Assembly (NCBI GenBank): GCA_023053575.1
Contig: JAKZAP010000020.1
Coordinates: 16,735,998-16,799,997, forward strand
DNA length: 64,000 bases
Origin: Branchinecta lynchi
Lineage: Eukaryota; Arthropoda; Branchiopoda; Anostraca; Branchinectidae
Direction: 5' to 3'
This document shows positions 22,778 through 33,320 of the stretch, piece after piece. Positions within the stretch are counted from its first letter, which is position 1, and each line of letters starts with the position of its first letter. Both the position numbers and the translations under genes were made by a program. Below the pieces are notes generated by a model. The model was not told the DNA's origin. It saw nothing but the letters and a program-made list of their open reading frames with translations, and made no database searches.

Positions 22778-22981
22778 CTTAGATGCAACAATGTAACTAT
22801 TATGTTTGTACTTGGCATCAAACACAAGCAGGTTGACCAACATCAAACCAGAGACACTTCTTCCACTGGACCTAGAGTAGACAAGTCTACTGTTTGTCTC
22901 TCCCATCCTCATATCCATTTGTGAATTTTGGAATCGAGACAGTGGAGCCATATGTGGCCTGAGTTTCGACTTTAGTCTGGC
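22778..22981 (-). CDS. Internal exon of an unidentified host gene
   Basis: A minus-strand segment of exactly 68 codons in phase 0-0, with acceptor TTCTGTGGTGTAG before 22981 and donor AAG/GTAAGG after 22778. The peptide begins ARLKSKLRPHMAPLSRFQNS, continues QMDMRMGETNSRLVYSRSSG and ends DAKYKHNSYIVASK. Coding-like composition and two good splice signals support an exon, but I do not recognise the protein. It lies between ANKLE1 (minus) and DDA1 (plus). A partial second copy of the same exon lies at 23222-23300. Confidence 0.55.
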
Positions 22982-23019
22982 CTACACCACAGAATAATAG
23001 AAAATAAAATAAAATTACC

Positions 23020-23215
23020 TTAGACCAATTTTTCAGATACCACATTCAATTACCACCGTCTGACCATGGTATCTGAATATTAGTTACCAGTGACTGGCCA
23101 GATACCACATAATTGCAAAAACAAAAACGTCTTTTGACAGTGGTATGAGATACCATAGTAACTGCAAAAACGACTTTAGGCCAAGGTATCAGATACAGTG
23201 GTATCTGCAAAAATC
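23020..23215. mobile_element. GATACC-dyad element, degraded copy
   Basis: Carries repeated CAGATACCAC, GGTATCTGAATA, GAGATACCATAGTAACTGCA and AAAAACGACTTTAGG words, matching the intact element at 40047-40430. Clear terminal repeats are missing. Confidence 0.65.
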
Positions 23216-23221
23216 CAGCTA

Positions 23222-23300
23222 CAAGCCAGAAACACTTCTTCCACAGGACCTAGAGTAGACAGTCTCCTGTCTGTCTCTCCCACCCTCATATCCAGCTTGT
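23222..23300 (-). pseudogene. Partial duplicate of the 22778-22981 exon
   Basis: On the minus strand, AGCTGGATATGAGGGTGGGA, GAGACAGACAGGAGAC and GTCTACTCTAGGTCC then GTGGAAGAAGTGTTTCTGGC copy the middle of the neighbouring exon with a few changes. A small deletion shifts the frame. It lacks both splice sites. Confidence 0.75.
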
Positions 23301-23329
23301 GTAGACTGGCTTAATGTATTCTTTGATTC

Positions 23330-23620
23330 AATTCAATTCAATTCATTTATTTGTATCCGCCAAAGCTGGCGAGTTGAAAAAAATATAATAAAATTCATAC
23401 AATCGGTCTACAAACTAGTAACTAGACCATATACTTTCATAAAAACTCTACGTCATTTAAAAAACAATTAGCCTACACTATCCTAAATGAAGTCTACCTA
23501 ACACTTTAAAGTCTACCTAACACTTTAAATTGGGAAAACAGAATTTTCATTCTACACTACTTCTCCCAAAATTATTCAGGATGCCAAACTAGAGCCCAAT
23601 TAATAGTGCTCAGCATGAAA
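23330..23620 (-). mobile_element. Probable LINE 3' end, minus strand
   Basis: TTGATTCAATTCAATTCAAT followed by TCATTTATTTG is, on the minus strand, an A-rich end with a (GAATT)n-type tail. AT-rich 3'-UTR-like sequence lies to its right. The tail resembles simple-repeat tails of other LINEs here, but no coding part is seen. Confidence 0.4.
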
Positions 23621-24128
23621 AGGTGGCCCATAGCAGAGCAAAATGTGCAGATCTTTGGCCTTTCTAGGCTGTTGAGGCCATAGCCGTAAGTTTGAGTTTG
23701 CACCACGTGATTCACAGCCAAATTGGGCTGAAGGAATACTTATGGATCTGTGTAGCAAAATATCATGAGGATCCACCTGGAGTATTCAAGCCTTGCAAGG
23801 AACGTGATCTTGTCAGATGTAGGTTATGTAATAATAAAAAAAAAAAATGAATTTTAGGTTTGTGGCCCACCAGCAACTGTAACATGTATTGTACCTGAAA
23901 TGCTCCAAGACCTGCCATCCAGGAACAGTGAAAATTTCTCTAGGTTCAATGACGAGCCTTGGGGATCCAATGTTGGGAGGAAATTACCATTATATATTCC
24001 ACTGAAGGACCACCCTGAAGAGCATGGTGAATAAACTTTGTTTCTCCATTTTGCCTGTGTTTATCTGACAGCAAATGCACACATAAATCGAGCTATAGCA
24101 GATCCAGCCTAAATTATCATTCTCATAG

Positions 24129-24195
24129 TTAAGTGTCGGGATTTACTTATTCTACATTGTTTAAGTGTCGGGATTTACTTATTCTATATGTTTCT
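24129..24195. repeat. Two-copy tandem repeat, about 35 bp
   Basis: TTAAGTGTCGGGATTTACTT followed by ATTCTA(C/T)AT is present twice in direct succession. Confidence 0.85.
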
Positions 24196-24779
24196 AAGCT
24201 CAGCTCAGCATCACAAGCAAAGCAATACCGAGCTAATGCAGAGTGCTGATTCCTGCGAGAGAATTTAGAAAACTAGGTAAAATAAGATGTAAAATAATGC
24301 AGTTCCCATTATTGGGTATATTAGATATACCCACTTGCTGCAATAAAAGTAAAATACTGTTGTGCCAAAATAGTTTCTTAACTGCACCTTCGAACTTCGG
24401 AGTGCATGTATTATGTTTTATTGTTAATCCAAAAAAATATTAGCACTGTCTGCGCTCTAGCACAGCTTCTGTTCTTCCTAGTACTGGTTCCATACTGCAC
24501 CTTTCATGTTTACTTAACATGGTAGCCAGGCCTGAAACTCCCACTGGACACGACTCACATTCTTCTCTTTCATTTGTCCCTTTAATGTAGTCATCTGTCT
24601 GGTCGGCGGCTCCGAGTCCGGAGAAGGCCGAAAAAAAGTCTTCTAATTGGCCCGAGCGTCACTGGGTTAAGGAGTCTCCCACAAACAGTTGAGTGAATTG
24701 ACTAGCGGAAAACATATTGGACGACAGTTGAATTTGCCCCCGTCGTTTTATCCAGAAGATGACTAACAATTTTTTCTAG

Positions 24780-24841
24780 TAATTGTCACCGACAAGACAA
24801 ACATCTTACTGCGGTACCTTCGACAACGGTCAGAGCGAAAG
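24780..24841 (+). CDS. DDA1: DDA1, penultimate coding exon
   Basis: A 62-bp exon with acceptor TTTTTTCTAG before 24780 and donor AAG/GTAAGT after 24841. Two leading bases and 20 codons read IVTDKTNILLRYLRQRSERK. The block VT.KTNILLRYL is the most conserved part of DDA1 (DET1- and DDB1-associated protein 1), which binds DDB1 in CRL4 ubiquitin ligases as part of the DDB1-DET1-DDA1 complex. It ends in phase 0, matching the next exon. The upstream exon with the N-terminal motif was not found in the window; its last base should be the first base of an ATA-type isoleucine codon. Confidence 0.88.
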
Positions 24842-24994
24842 GTAAGTTTCGAAGTCTGTTCTGATTTGAAGCATGTAGTAGTTCTAGCAGTTAAAGCAAA
24901 GATCCAACGAATGGAATGTGATGGAGACCAGATCTCACTTGCACTCGTCCTACTATCAAGTTGTACTTGTTTAGGTTGTTATTTCTTTTCACAG

Positions 24995-25087
24995 GCCAGC
25001 GAGATCAAGAAGGTGGAGGCTACTGCTGAAGAAGACCTTGCTGCCACCCGGAATCGAAAAAGAAAAAGAGACTTATCTGACATTTGA
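24995..25087 (+). CDS. DDA1: DDA1, last coding exon
   Basis: Acceptor ATTTCTTTTCACAG before 24995; 30 codons follow to a TGA at 25085-25087. The peptide is charged: ASEIKKVEATAEEDLAATRN followed by RKRKRDLSDI. It joins the 24780-24841 exon in phase 0 across a 153-bp intron, the shortest in the window. A charged, poorly conserved tail with a basic cluster fits the C-terminus of DDA1 proteins. The 3' UTR probably follows; the first clear AATAAA on this strand is near 26253, so the cleavage site is uncertain. Confidence 0.85.
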   Translation, partial: ASEIKKVEATAEEDLAATRNRKRKRDLSDI

Positions 25088-27109
25088 GCCGAAATCTCGT
25101 CCTGGTTACCTACTTTTGTTATTGCAATTGCCTTTTGTAATTACACCTTTCCACAGATCGAGTCGTCTTTCTGAGCAACTTTTAATCATTTCCCGCCCAC
25201 GACCGCCCAGCGCCCTGTCCCCAGTGTACGAGCCTCGTGTCTGTTGCAATAGCGCTGCTGCAGTACTTCTTCGCTTTTGCAGAATATGCGTTTTCAGATT
25301 CACTTTCTTCTGGGTTGAAGCGGCAGCGCTGCAGCATCGTGCAGGGAAGCACGGACTTGGTCGGTGAGCAAGTCCGCGATTCTCGAGAAGCGCTGCCATC
25401 TTCCTCGGAAGCGCTGCAGTGCAAAACGGGTGTAGAAAGAAGCAGTCAGAAATCGGCCGAGAAGTGGACCTGCAGCATGCAACAAAAACGAGGCTATGAT
25501 ATCAACCTATATTTTGTTTCTTTGGCCTTCTTTCCTTATTATGCTTTGGGCAGACGATCTGAGTCGGCCAATCGCGGACTTTAATTCCTGCCTTTGGCAC
25601 CATGATCGATTCCATATAGAAAACGAGAATTTTCCAACCCAAATCTATAAAATCCGGGCGTAAAACTGAATCATCTCGCAATGGTTATTCCCTCTCGAAG
25701 GGGAGGCAATTTTTCGCGCCAAGCCAACATTGGTTTGAGCAGAAGTTGGTATAAACTGGTTGCGGAAGATCTTATGTCCCCGACGTTTCAGACCTACAGA
25801 AGGACTTCAAATGCTCTACTCTCCGACCTTTGGATCTAATTTGGGTGGTGTATTTCAAAAATTAAACATACCAAATCATATGTACTATACAGTGATAATG
25901 ATAAACGGCAAAGTCAAAGCTGCCTACTGGCACCCTATATACATTTTGAGTTTCGTACTTCAAGATATACAAGATCGACCATCGACGTCTAGTTTACGAA
26001 ATTGCACGTATAATTAATTGCAACTGCTTCATTTAACCAAAAACAACTTTATACAATTGGGTCTTATTTACAAGGCAATGTTGCAAAAAAAGAAAGAACA
26101 ATCCAAACATATGCGCGTAATAGACACAATAATGCATTTAAATCCGAAAAAAAAAAAATCTTCGGAGTCCTTCCTCTACGGGTGACAAGTCCGTTGGTTT
26201 CTACTAGAGAACACAAACTGTGACTTGGCGAAGAAATCGAATCCGGTCACTAAAAATAAAAATAAAAAATGACTACATTCACTGAAAGAGTTCGATCTAG
26301 AAACCCCAATCAGAAGCTGAAATAGTCTCATTTTTGTGAAAATTCTCCTTCCCCTTTTTACCGCTCTCAGTGTTGAAGTTACTAGCAATTAATACTAGCT
26401 TCTGTTCCGATAGTTAGTTGCTCCACAGAAATCCGCAAGTTTGCATCAAAACATACAAGTACACATATCTTCAACACAACCTTTATTTCACAAACGACTT
26501 CGCTCAGTCGAGACCGTTTTTATGTTCCCTCCTTCGTCAACCTTTTCAACTCGCATCATTAATCGTGTATATTTATATAATCTGTGTTTTCTTGGACAAG
26601 TTCCTGAGATATTTGCACTAGTGTGTATTTATTTTTGCTAGACTTTGTATTTTCAAATTAGTGTTAATATGGACGATAAACATAAAATCAGCTTAATTGA
26701 ATTGAACATATGTATGGCTTTCCGATAAAACAAGGTCCCGTAAGGATTATAACAGGACGCACTCATGCTGACTGACGAATCCGATCACTTTCTCTTCAAG
26801 TATGTAGGCTACCCCATAACCCTGGTTCGCACTGCTGGGGTTTCACTCTGAATTCTTTGCAAAACCCTGCTTCATTTTCCTGGGGTTTTACTCTGAATTT
26901 CTGGGCAACACTTCCGACGAACAGCTGCATGAACCAGAAGTTGCAGATTAATTAAAAACGCGTACGCTCACTAACTTTACTGATAGCTTTTCTTTTGGCC
27001 TACAACGAAATAACCTATTGAAAAAGATGAACTTGCTAACGTCGGCACAAGGACGATTAACGGTGTGTTCCAGCCTACTACCAAGGTGAACTACGGGTTT
27101 GTCCGTGGT
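25088..27109. other. Region downstream of DDA1, no further gene recognised
   Basis: The first part is probably DDA1 3' UTR. It holds several overlapping open frames on both strands at 25100-25580, in a GC-richer patch with CTGCAG words. None shows a domain. The stretch 26418-26700 ends in AT-rich sequence resembling a LINE 3' end, but without a coding remnant. Confidence 0.4.
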
Positions 27110-28765
27110 TGGCCAAACAAGAGCTAGAAGCCCATATGGCACTTGCACGGCTGGGTCAGAGGATGAAGGAATTTGCCAATTCGTGGGTTTGTTGTGATCA
27201 TTTGTAAGCAAAAAAGCTCGATGCAAAAAATATCAAGGGCTCACGGGGATCACGAAAATCTATATTTTGCTTAAAAGTATTTTTTTGTACTTTGCAGTTA
27301 AAGCCACAGAAAACTTGACTACGCAACTTTCGGCCATCAAACCGACCTGGGGGGCTTAGATAAAGATACAGGGACTTCTTGTCGACAGTCCGCCCCTTCT
27401 TTGTTATCTCGACCCCCCCCCCCCCTTAGTGTTCCCAAAACTAGCTGGCAGGCCCTTGCACCTTATGCACTGTAAAAGTTCGCCTTTGGCCGCGTTTCGG
27501 CCATAGTATCGGGATAGTAGTCAATAGGTCGTGCGTTCGATTCCTACTCCCGGCACACAAACCTTTTGCTTTTTTTTTCTACTAACTCAAAAGTCGAATT
27601 TTCGGAAACTGCCCAGAAACTGCAATGGTCGTAACGAGAATTTTTCTTACTCTCAATATCGACTCAGGGTACATTCTTGATCTGTCAGCTAGCTCTCCGA
27701 GTCAAGTTTTCTGTTCCTTTAAGTTGAGTACTTTAAGGGATGGTCGGATCTGAGAAATGACAATTACTAAGCCAATCTTAAAATGTTCAAGTCAAGTGTC
27801 ATCGTCCTAGCAAATCTGAAAATACCTTAGTTCGCGATCACATGATATTCAGACCCCCTCTCCTCCCAACTCCCCCCACAGTGCCGAAATCCGACCCGGT
27901 TCTGTCACAGATCTATCTCAATTCAATTTAATTTCAAAATACTTTCCACGGACATGCCGAATAGCAGTATTGTGACGGTTCTTCCCACCAAGTTTCATCC
28001 TGATCGTTCCACTCTAAGCGTGTCACGAGATTTCCTGTTCTCCCCTCACCCCCCACATTCACAGGATCTGGCCCGGACTTGAAGTGGGACATCTCAGACA
28101 TGAAGTATTTCCAAAAATTAAGTTTCATTAGGATCCAATCCCCTGTTCGAAAGTTATACATACCTCATGATTCAGAATTCCCCCTCCCTCCACTCCCCCC
28201 CCCCTTCGATGGTCGGATCGGGGAATTGACTATTCCTAAGTTAATCTGGTTGGGTCTCTGATACACCTGCCAAGTTTCATCGTCTCAGCCCACTTGGAAG
28301 TATCGTAATTCCGAATCATCGTAATTCCAGAATCCACCCTCAACTCCCCCACAGTCCCAAATCCGGTCCAGTTCTGTCAGTGATGTAATTGTGCTTATTC
28401 TTCCCGCCAAGTTTAATCCTGGTGGCTGCACTCTAAGCGTGTCACAAGATTTCCGGTTCACCCCCCCCCCCCCCCGCGTTCATCGGCCGACTAGAAATGA
28501 GACATCTGAGGTACTAGGTCGTTCCAAATATCAAGTTTCACTAAGATCCGATCACCGGTTCCAAAGTTATACATACCTCAAGATTCCGGATTCCTCCTCC
28601 CTCCACTTCCCTCACGGTGGTTAGATCGGGGAAGTGGCTATTTCCAAGTTAGCTGATATGCCTGCCAAGTTTCATTAGTACCCTAACTCGAGAACAGTGG
28701 GCCGACAGACAGACCGCCCGAAAAGTTATCGGTATATGGCACTTGAGCGAAGCTGGAAGTTCCAC
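27110..28765 (+). mobile_element. Family B element, interrupted or degraded copy
   Basis: A family B start word, AACAAGAGCTAGAAGCCCAT with ATGGCACTTGCA, lies at 27117-27150. The body (27830-28720) has CACCAAGTTTCATCCTGATC, CCGGTTC.CCCCC, ATCAAGTTTCACTAAGATCC and CCAAGTTTCATTAGTACCC. The 3' end shows GACCGACAGACAG.. and ATCGGTATATGGCACTTGAG. The 27155-27830 part does not match the family, so either a foreign insertion lies there or the first word belongs to another copy. Confidence 0.6.
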
Positions 28766-28977
28766 AAAAACTAGACAAGGTTGGAGCAACTATAAGCTCT
28801 ACGTCACGCTCCTAGCGGTTTTGGTTGGTTTTTGCTGTATACAACGAGTTTTTTGGTCTCACCATATCCCTTGACTTCTCACTAGAACCTCCCCCCCCCC
28901 CCACTACTTTCTGGTTTGTGTAGTGAGGTAAAGCCAGACCTTGATGATTCCGAAAGTGGGTTATGTACTTTAAATGT

Positions 28978-29357
28978 CTACACTGTCAGAAGTTTTATAA
29001 CAGATTGCGCATAACACTTTCAAGAATAACACCTTTTCACTTGGAAATAAAGTGTTATGACCAATTAAGTGTATACTATTTCGTGCCTAGATCTCCAACA
29101 ACACCTTCAATAGGTAAAAACACTACACTGTCAGAAGTTACATAACGACAACAGAAGGATGCGCGGTTTCAACAGATAACACTTTGGGATGTTATCTGTT
29201 TTTTCCCGTTAGTATTTTTACCAACTGAAGGTGTTGTTGGAGATCTAGGCACGAAATAGTGTAAACTTAATTGGTCATAACACTTTATTTCTAAGTGAAA
29301 AGGTGTTATTCTTGAAAGTGTTATACGCTATCTGTTATGAAACTTCTGACAGTGTAG
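28978..29357. mobile_element. Large foldback element, CACTGTCAGAAGTT ends
   Basis: The whole 380-bp segment is a giant inverted repeat. CTACACTGTCAGAAGTTTTA at the left matches AACTTCTGACAGTGTAG at the right. The arms share TAACACTTTCAAGAATAACA, ATAAAGTGTTATGACCAATT and GTGCCTAGATCTCCAACAAC with few changes. A second CACTGTCAGAAGTT lies in the centre at 29127. TA flanks both CACTG ends, suggesting TA target duplication as in Tc1/mariner-derived MITEs. Confidence 0.85.
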
Positions 29358-29756
29358 CTTAGCTTGGTAAGAAGATAATTATCGTTATGTTTTACAACTG
29401 TTTCCCATAACGGGTAATCAAACTCTTTGGGATTTTGTTAATACTTGGGTTTGTTTACGTAAAATGAACCTGAACTTGAACAACAGGGAGCAATCCCCAG
29501 TGAATCAAAAAAAGTATAACAGGAAAACCAGAGACCACTGGTGAGAGCACCTTATTCTAACTTCCATGCGCGAAAAATTTATACGAGAGCTTTTGGAAAT
29601 ATTCTGATTTTTGTGTTGACAGTAGTCAGTCGAGCTCGTAAATACTTCTTACACACCCGCAACCCAAAATATTCATTAATATTTATGAAAAATCCTATGT
29701 AAATACTTATGAAAAATCCTATGTAATGTTTTCTTGTCAGGTTGTCTGAGCTTATA

Positions 29757-30456
29757 ATTTAAAAATCTGTGTTTTAGTACATTCTCCGAGCATAACTATT
29801 AGACGCACTTTCAGAAAATTCAACCTACGAAGCTTCAAAACGTTATATACATCGCTGGTAAGGCCTTTGGTGGAGTACAATTCTTCGGTTTGGTACCCTA
29901 TGAATAAAACGGATATATTACGCATTGAGAAAGTTCAAAGACGCGCAACAAAGCTTGTACCTTATTTGAGAAATCTGTCGTATCCGCGTAGAATGAAAAG
30001 TTTAGAGTTGCCTAGCCTAGATTTCAGACGTAAACGTGCTGATTTGTTGAATGTATATAGGATAGTGCGAGGAGTTGACAATGTTAACCCTGAAGATTTA
30101 TTTATTTTTTCAAATTACCCGTCAACACGTCAGCACAGATTTAAGCTTTATCAGCCAAAGCCAAACCGACGTGTTGGCATTTATAGTTTTCAAAATAGGG
30201 TTTGTAAAGATTGGAACGCACTACCAGATGAAACTGTTATGTCGGAAAACGTAGATATTTTCAAACGATCGATTGTTTCGTCAACATTTTATTCGAGTGC
30301 TTATGCAGACCCATTTTTGCCAACTTAAGTTTAATTCAGTTTATTTTTCATTGTATAGATTTATTTGTATTACTAGTGCCTTATGTTCACATTGTATGTA
30401 GTGACAAGTCTTTATGACTTACCACGTTTGGTGATAATAAATAAATAAATAAATAA
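29757..30456 (+). mobile_element. LINE 3' end: RT C-terminal domain, 3' UTR and (ATAA)n tail
   Basis: A frame open from about 29757 to the stop at 30328 reads IRRTFRKFNLRSFKTLYTSL, VRPLVEYNSSVWYPM, then RIEKVQRRATKLVP. It ends with NRVCKDWNALPDETV. This is the C-terminal part of a CR1/Jockey/Rex-like LINE polyprotein. A 100-bp UTR and (ATAA)n at 30434-30456 follow, so the copy is 5'-truncated with an intact 3' end. The frame is uninterrupted over some 190 codons, so the insertion may be fairly recent. Confidence 0.85.
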
Positions 30457-30474
30457 CGCGCTTGGGATCATGTA

Positions 30475-30670
30475 CGAATACTCCATATGACTAAGTCCAA
30501 AACACGCCAGTGATTCTCAGGAAGAAGGAGTAAACGTGTCCGTAACGACTCAAATCCCGAGTCAGCACAGCTGTGACACCGTTTCTTCCGTTCTTCCGCA
30601 GGTACCCGGAGATTCTGCATCGGAAGCGAGAGATAGTCATCAAGAGTATATGAACGGTTCCTGTCGTAAT
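30475..30670 (-). repeat. Local repeat R, copy 1
   Basis: One of four related segments in 30-39 kb. On the minus strand it reads TLDDYLSLPMQNLRVPAEER, then CADSGFESL and LLLLPENHWRVL with no stop. Shared DNA words with the other copies are CCAAAACACGCCAGTGAT, CTCAGGAAGAAGGAGTAA and GATAGTCATCAAGAGTAT. It may derive from a coding exon, but I do not recognise it. Confidence 0.6.
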
Positions 30671-30940
30671 TATTGATACAAGGTCGGAACACGCCCGGAT
30701 ACATACCACGTCTAGTTAACTACACCTCCCCCGGGGAAAAGCAGACCATGAACTCATAATTCAAGGTCCCTGAAGAATCTCCGACAGAAGCTGGCGCCAA
30801 GAGAAGGAGGTGCATCAGTAGGGTAGAGTCCGCGTAAGCCCCGTATTCGCTCGTAAGCACATCGGTATTGGTAGTCGTATGCAACTAGAAGAGAAAACAG
30901 TTCCAGCTCGGGTCACACGAGTGCAGCCTGGTCAATACTC

Positions 30941-31237
30941 TTATAATAATAATATAATTGCAATAATAAGGCTTTCGCCTCTATAAATTTCTCGGGACAC
31001 TTTACACACAAAATTGAATTTCGGCCAGGTGGTAGTCGACACCTGCTTTGAATTGGTTGATATTTTCGGCATTTACAACACTTTCTGGGAGATTATTCCA
31101 ACATTCTACTATTCGGTTTGTAAAGCTCCATTTTCCGATGTCTTTTCGGAACTTCTTACCACTCAGTTTCAAGTTGTGTCCTCTGAGACCGTTATGGTTG
31201 AAGGTGAAGACATCATCAGGCCTAATGTTAAACTTAT
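30941..31237 (-). mobile_element. LINE fragment, extreme C-terminus and 3' end
   Basis: The minus-strand frame reads KFNIRPDDVFTFNHNGLRGH then NLKLSGKKFRK, WSFTNRIVECWNNLPESVVN and a stop at 31002. RGH..KL and NR.V..WN.LP are the usual last blocks of CR1-like LINEs. A (TTA)n-like tail lies at 30941-30968. The left part is cut by the TIR element at 31238. The same C-terminus type occurs at 58349-58582. Confidence 0.75.
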
Positions 31238-31538
31238 GAGCGTGTTCCATCCTACTTACCGTAGTTACTACGCATGACGTCACGAATTCTGGCTTTTTGC
31301 CGTCAAGGCTGGAAACTGGAAAATTTTCTATTTTCCAGCAGGACATCATGCCAAGGGCGAATCCGACCAATCACGTTACAGAGATCCGTAGTTACTACGC
31401 TCCGGGGCGTGGTAAGCAAATAGTTACTATTAGTAACTATTTCGAGAATGTTGGAACGGTCAGCGTAGTAACTTTTGGTGAGGTTGGAACGGAAATAGTA
31501 ACTAATAGTTACTATTTGTAGAAGGGTGGAACACGCTC
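31238..31538. mobile_element. MITE with GAGCGTGTTCCA terminal inverted repeats, copy 1
   Basis: Starts GAGCGTGTTCCATCCTAC and ends GTAGAAGGGTGGAACACGCTC. Inside are CGTAGTTACTACG, ATGACGTCACGAAT and TAGTAACTAATAGTTACTA dyads. TAT flanks both ends. An inverted copy is at 39201-39509 and an interrupted copy at 41372-42040. It has no coding capacity. Confidence 0.85.
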
Positions 31539-31544
31539 TATATG

Positions 31545-31745
31545 ACAAGTCCAAAACACGCCAGTGATCCTCAGGAAGAAGGAGTAAGCGTATCCGTACG
31601 ACTCAAACTCGACGACTCAAATCCTGTGTCAATCAATTCCCGCTATCTTTGGGCGCAGCTTTGACACCACTTCTGCCTTTCTTCCGCTAGGTAGCCGGAG
31701 AGGCCGGAGGTTTTGCATTGGGAAGGTGAGATAGTCATCAAGAGT
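31545..31745 (-). repeat. Local repeat R, copy 2
   Basis: Shares CCAAAACACGCCAGTGATCC, GTAAGCG, CTTCCGCTAGGTAGCCGGAG and GATAGTCATCAAGAGTATT with copies 1 and 3. The minus frame keeps TLDDYLTFPMQNLR, then breaks. Confidence 0.7.
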
Positions 31746-31887
31746 ATTAGCACCCGTTTCTAAAGCTAAAAATAGCCGTCATCAGCCACACCGAGAAGGT
31801 GCCGAGGAGAGAAGAAATCGAGCTTTTCACAAAAATTCACGAACTACTAGCATCTTTGGATATTACAGTATAAAGGAAGAGAAATAT

Positions 31888-32013
31888 TCCTTCAGCCCAA
31901 GCTGACTGCGAACATGAGTGCAAAACGAATACGTCAGCTGAATCTTATTTGAGCTATATTTCGGCCCTTCTTGGCAAGGGTCCTCTTCAGGCTCAAAGCC
32001 GCTCAAGTTGGAA
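31888..32013. mobile_element. Foldback element, half copy
   Basis: Carries one arm of the 7028 foldback family: CTTCAGCCCAAGCTGACTGC, GCAAAACGAATACGTCAGCT and CCCTTCTTGGCAAGGGTCC. It joins directly to the AACAAGACCAAAGG start of family A copy A3 at about 32014. Confidence 0.75.
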
Positions 32014-32660
32014 CAAGACCAAAGGTATCGATGGGATCCCATAAATGTAATATCTGATCCAGACAGTTAAATATTTATATTTTAAAATTTAGAAACAGAT
32101 CAAGGCTTATAGTGGGGGTTGAGACACCTTCGAAACTTAAAAATAACAATAATGTTTTGTACATTTTCAAAAGACTGAGAAAACCAAGTACAGATATGGA
32201 TTCAGCATGTGTGTTTACCCATAATCATATCTATTTTGAGGTAACCCATCGAAACTTCCTGCCTTACTTCTGCCAATTTTCCGGTTTCGGCGGAATTCCG
32301 GATCTAACTGCCCAGCGAAAAAATAAAGCTAAAAACCAATTCGGGATATCTCCGTACCCCTATATCGATCATTTAATCAACTTCACGTAAAATTTAACTT
32401 ATAACAATTTTTTCGGTTTCAGCCGGATTCTGGGCAAACTATATTTCCGGGTAAAAAAGGATTATCATATATGGATTCAGCATCTCTTCTTACCTATATA
32501 TCGAACGTCTAATCAACTACAAATACAACTTTTGCTTTTAACAAATTTTCCGGTTTTGGCCAGATTCCGGGTGAACTACTTGTCCGGCGAGAAAATGGTT
32601 TTCATATTCGTGTTCAACATGTCTTGTTAACCATGAATCGAACATTTAATCAGCACAAAA
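32014..32660 (+). mobile_element. Family A element, copy A3, 3'-truncated
   Basis: Starts AACAAGACCAAAGGTATCG with ATGGGATCCCATAAATG. It has about three core units with TTTCCGGTTT.GGC and TTCAGCAT.TCTTCTTACC, then breaks off after CGAACATTTAATCAGCAC without the GACG tract or the terminal palindrome. Confidence 0.75.
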
Positions 32661-32839
32661 GTTACAAGCCCATAAGCCGCTCCGCTCAAGCTGGAAAATG
32701 AAGTTAATTTTTCAGCTTGAGCCTATTTACTTTGTCTGTCTCATTGTGGGTAGGCTACTGGTCACATGGTTATAAAAAGAGGAAAATAAACAAGTGGAGC
32801 TGGAAACGACCAACTGGACAATTCCCTACTTTAAACTTT

Positions 32840-32986
32840 TCGGCAGTTTCTTTTTCAAGTTCTGATGTGGACAAACTTTTCTCGATTGCTGGGGCCATCG
32901 GCCGAGCAAGAAGTGCCAAAATCGATCCCACTACACTTGAAGCTCTTCTGTTGAAGAGAGAGATGGTCCAGGGGCAAAGTAATTAG
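32840..32986 (+). pseudogene. hAT-family transposase, C-terminal dimerisation fragment
   Basis: The frame ending at 32986 reads FPTLNFSAVSFSSSDVDKLF then SIAGAIGRARSAKIDPTTLE and ALLLKRE. The pattern P.L...A......SS..V...FS.AG.I...R...I.P..LE.LL.LK is the hAT dimerisation block near the C-terminus of these transposases. The upstream zinc-finger and DDE parts are absent, so this is a remnant. Confidence 0.65.
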
Positions 32987-33179
32987 TGCGTTGTTTATTG
33001 TGGCCTATTCTTTTTTTTTTTGTCACCGGTCATTAAGAAACTTTTAACTGTTTTACCCGGATATTCGACCCGCTTTATTCAAGTCGGATTCCAATTCTCA
33101 GCCTGAAATGGTGGATTCGGATTCGTCTCAAGCCCTGGATTTGGATTCTCCTTCATGATCGGATTCGCCCATTTCTGCT

Positions 33180-33320
33180 TTTTTGAATTTCAGAAAACCG
33201 ACTTTTTTCTTTTTTTTAAGAAAACATCAACTACTTTTGCGTAACACCGACTATTTTGAAGAAAAATCGACTGTTTTCAAGAAAAAAAATCGACAGTTAT
33301 AAAAAAAAATCCCAGCGCGT
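33180..33320. repeat. Low-complexity A/T repeat with CGACT words
   Basis: Four or five loose copies of AAGAAAA(A/T)CGACT(A/G)TTTT. A GC-rich segment with CGCGTCGCGCCG follows. Similar in style to 7335-7505. Confidence 0.45.

Noticed and set aside
25100..25584. Several overlapping open frames on both strands downstream of DDA1
   Set aside because: No domain, no splice signals, frames open on both strands because of GC-rich CTGCAG-type composition; probably DDA1 3' UTR or flanking DNA.
27485..27560. tRNA-like segment with GTTCGATTCC box B and GGCCATAGTATCGGG
   Set aside because: The D and anticodon arms cannot be folded and the anticodon region is missing; at best a tRNA-derived scrap.
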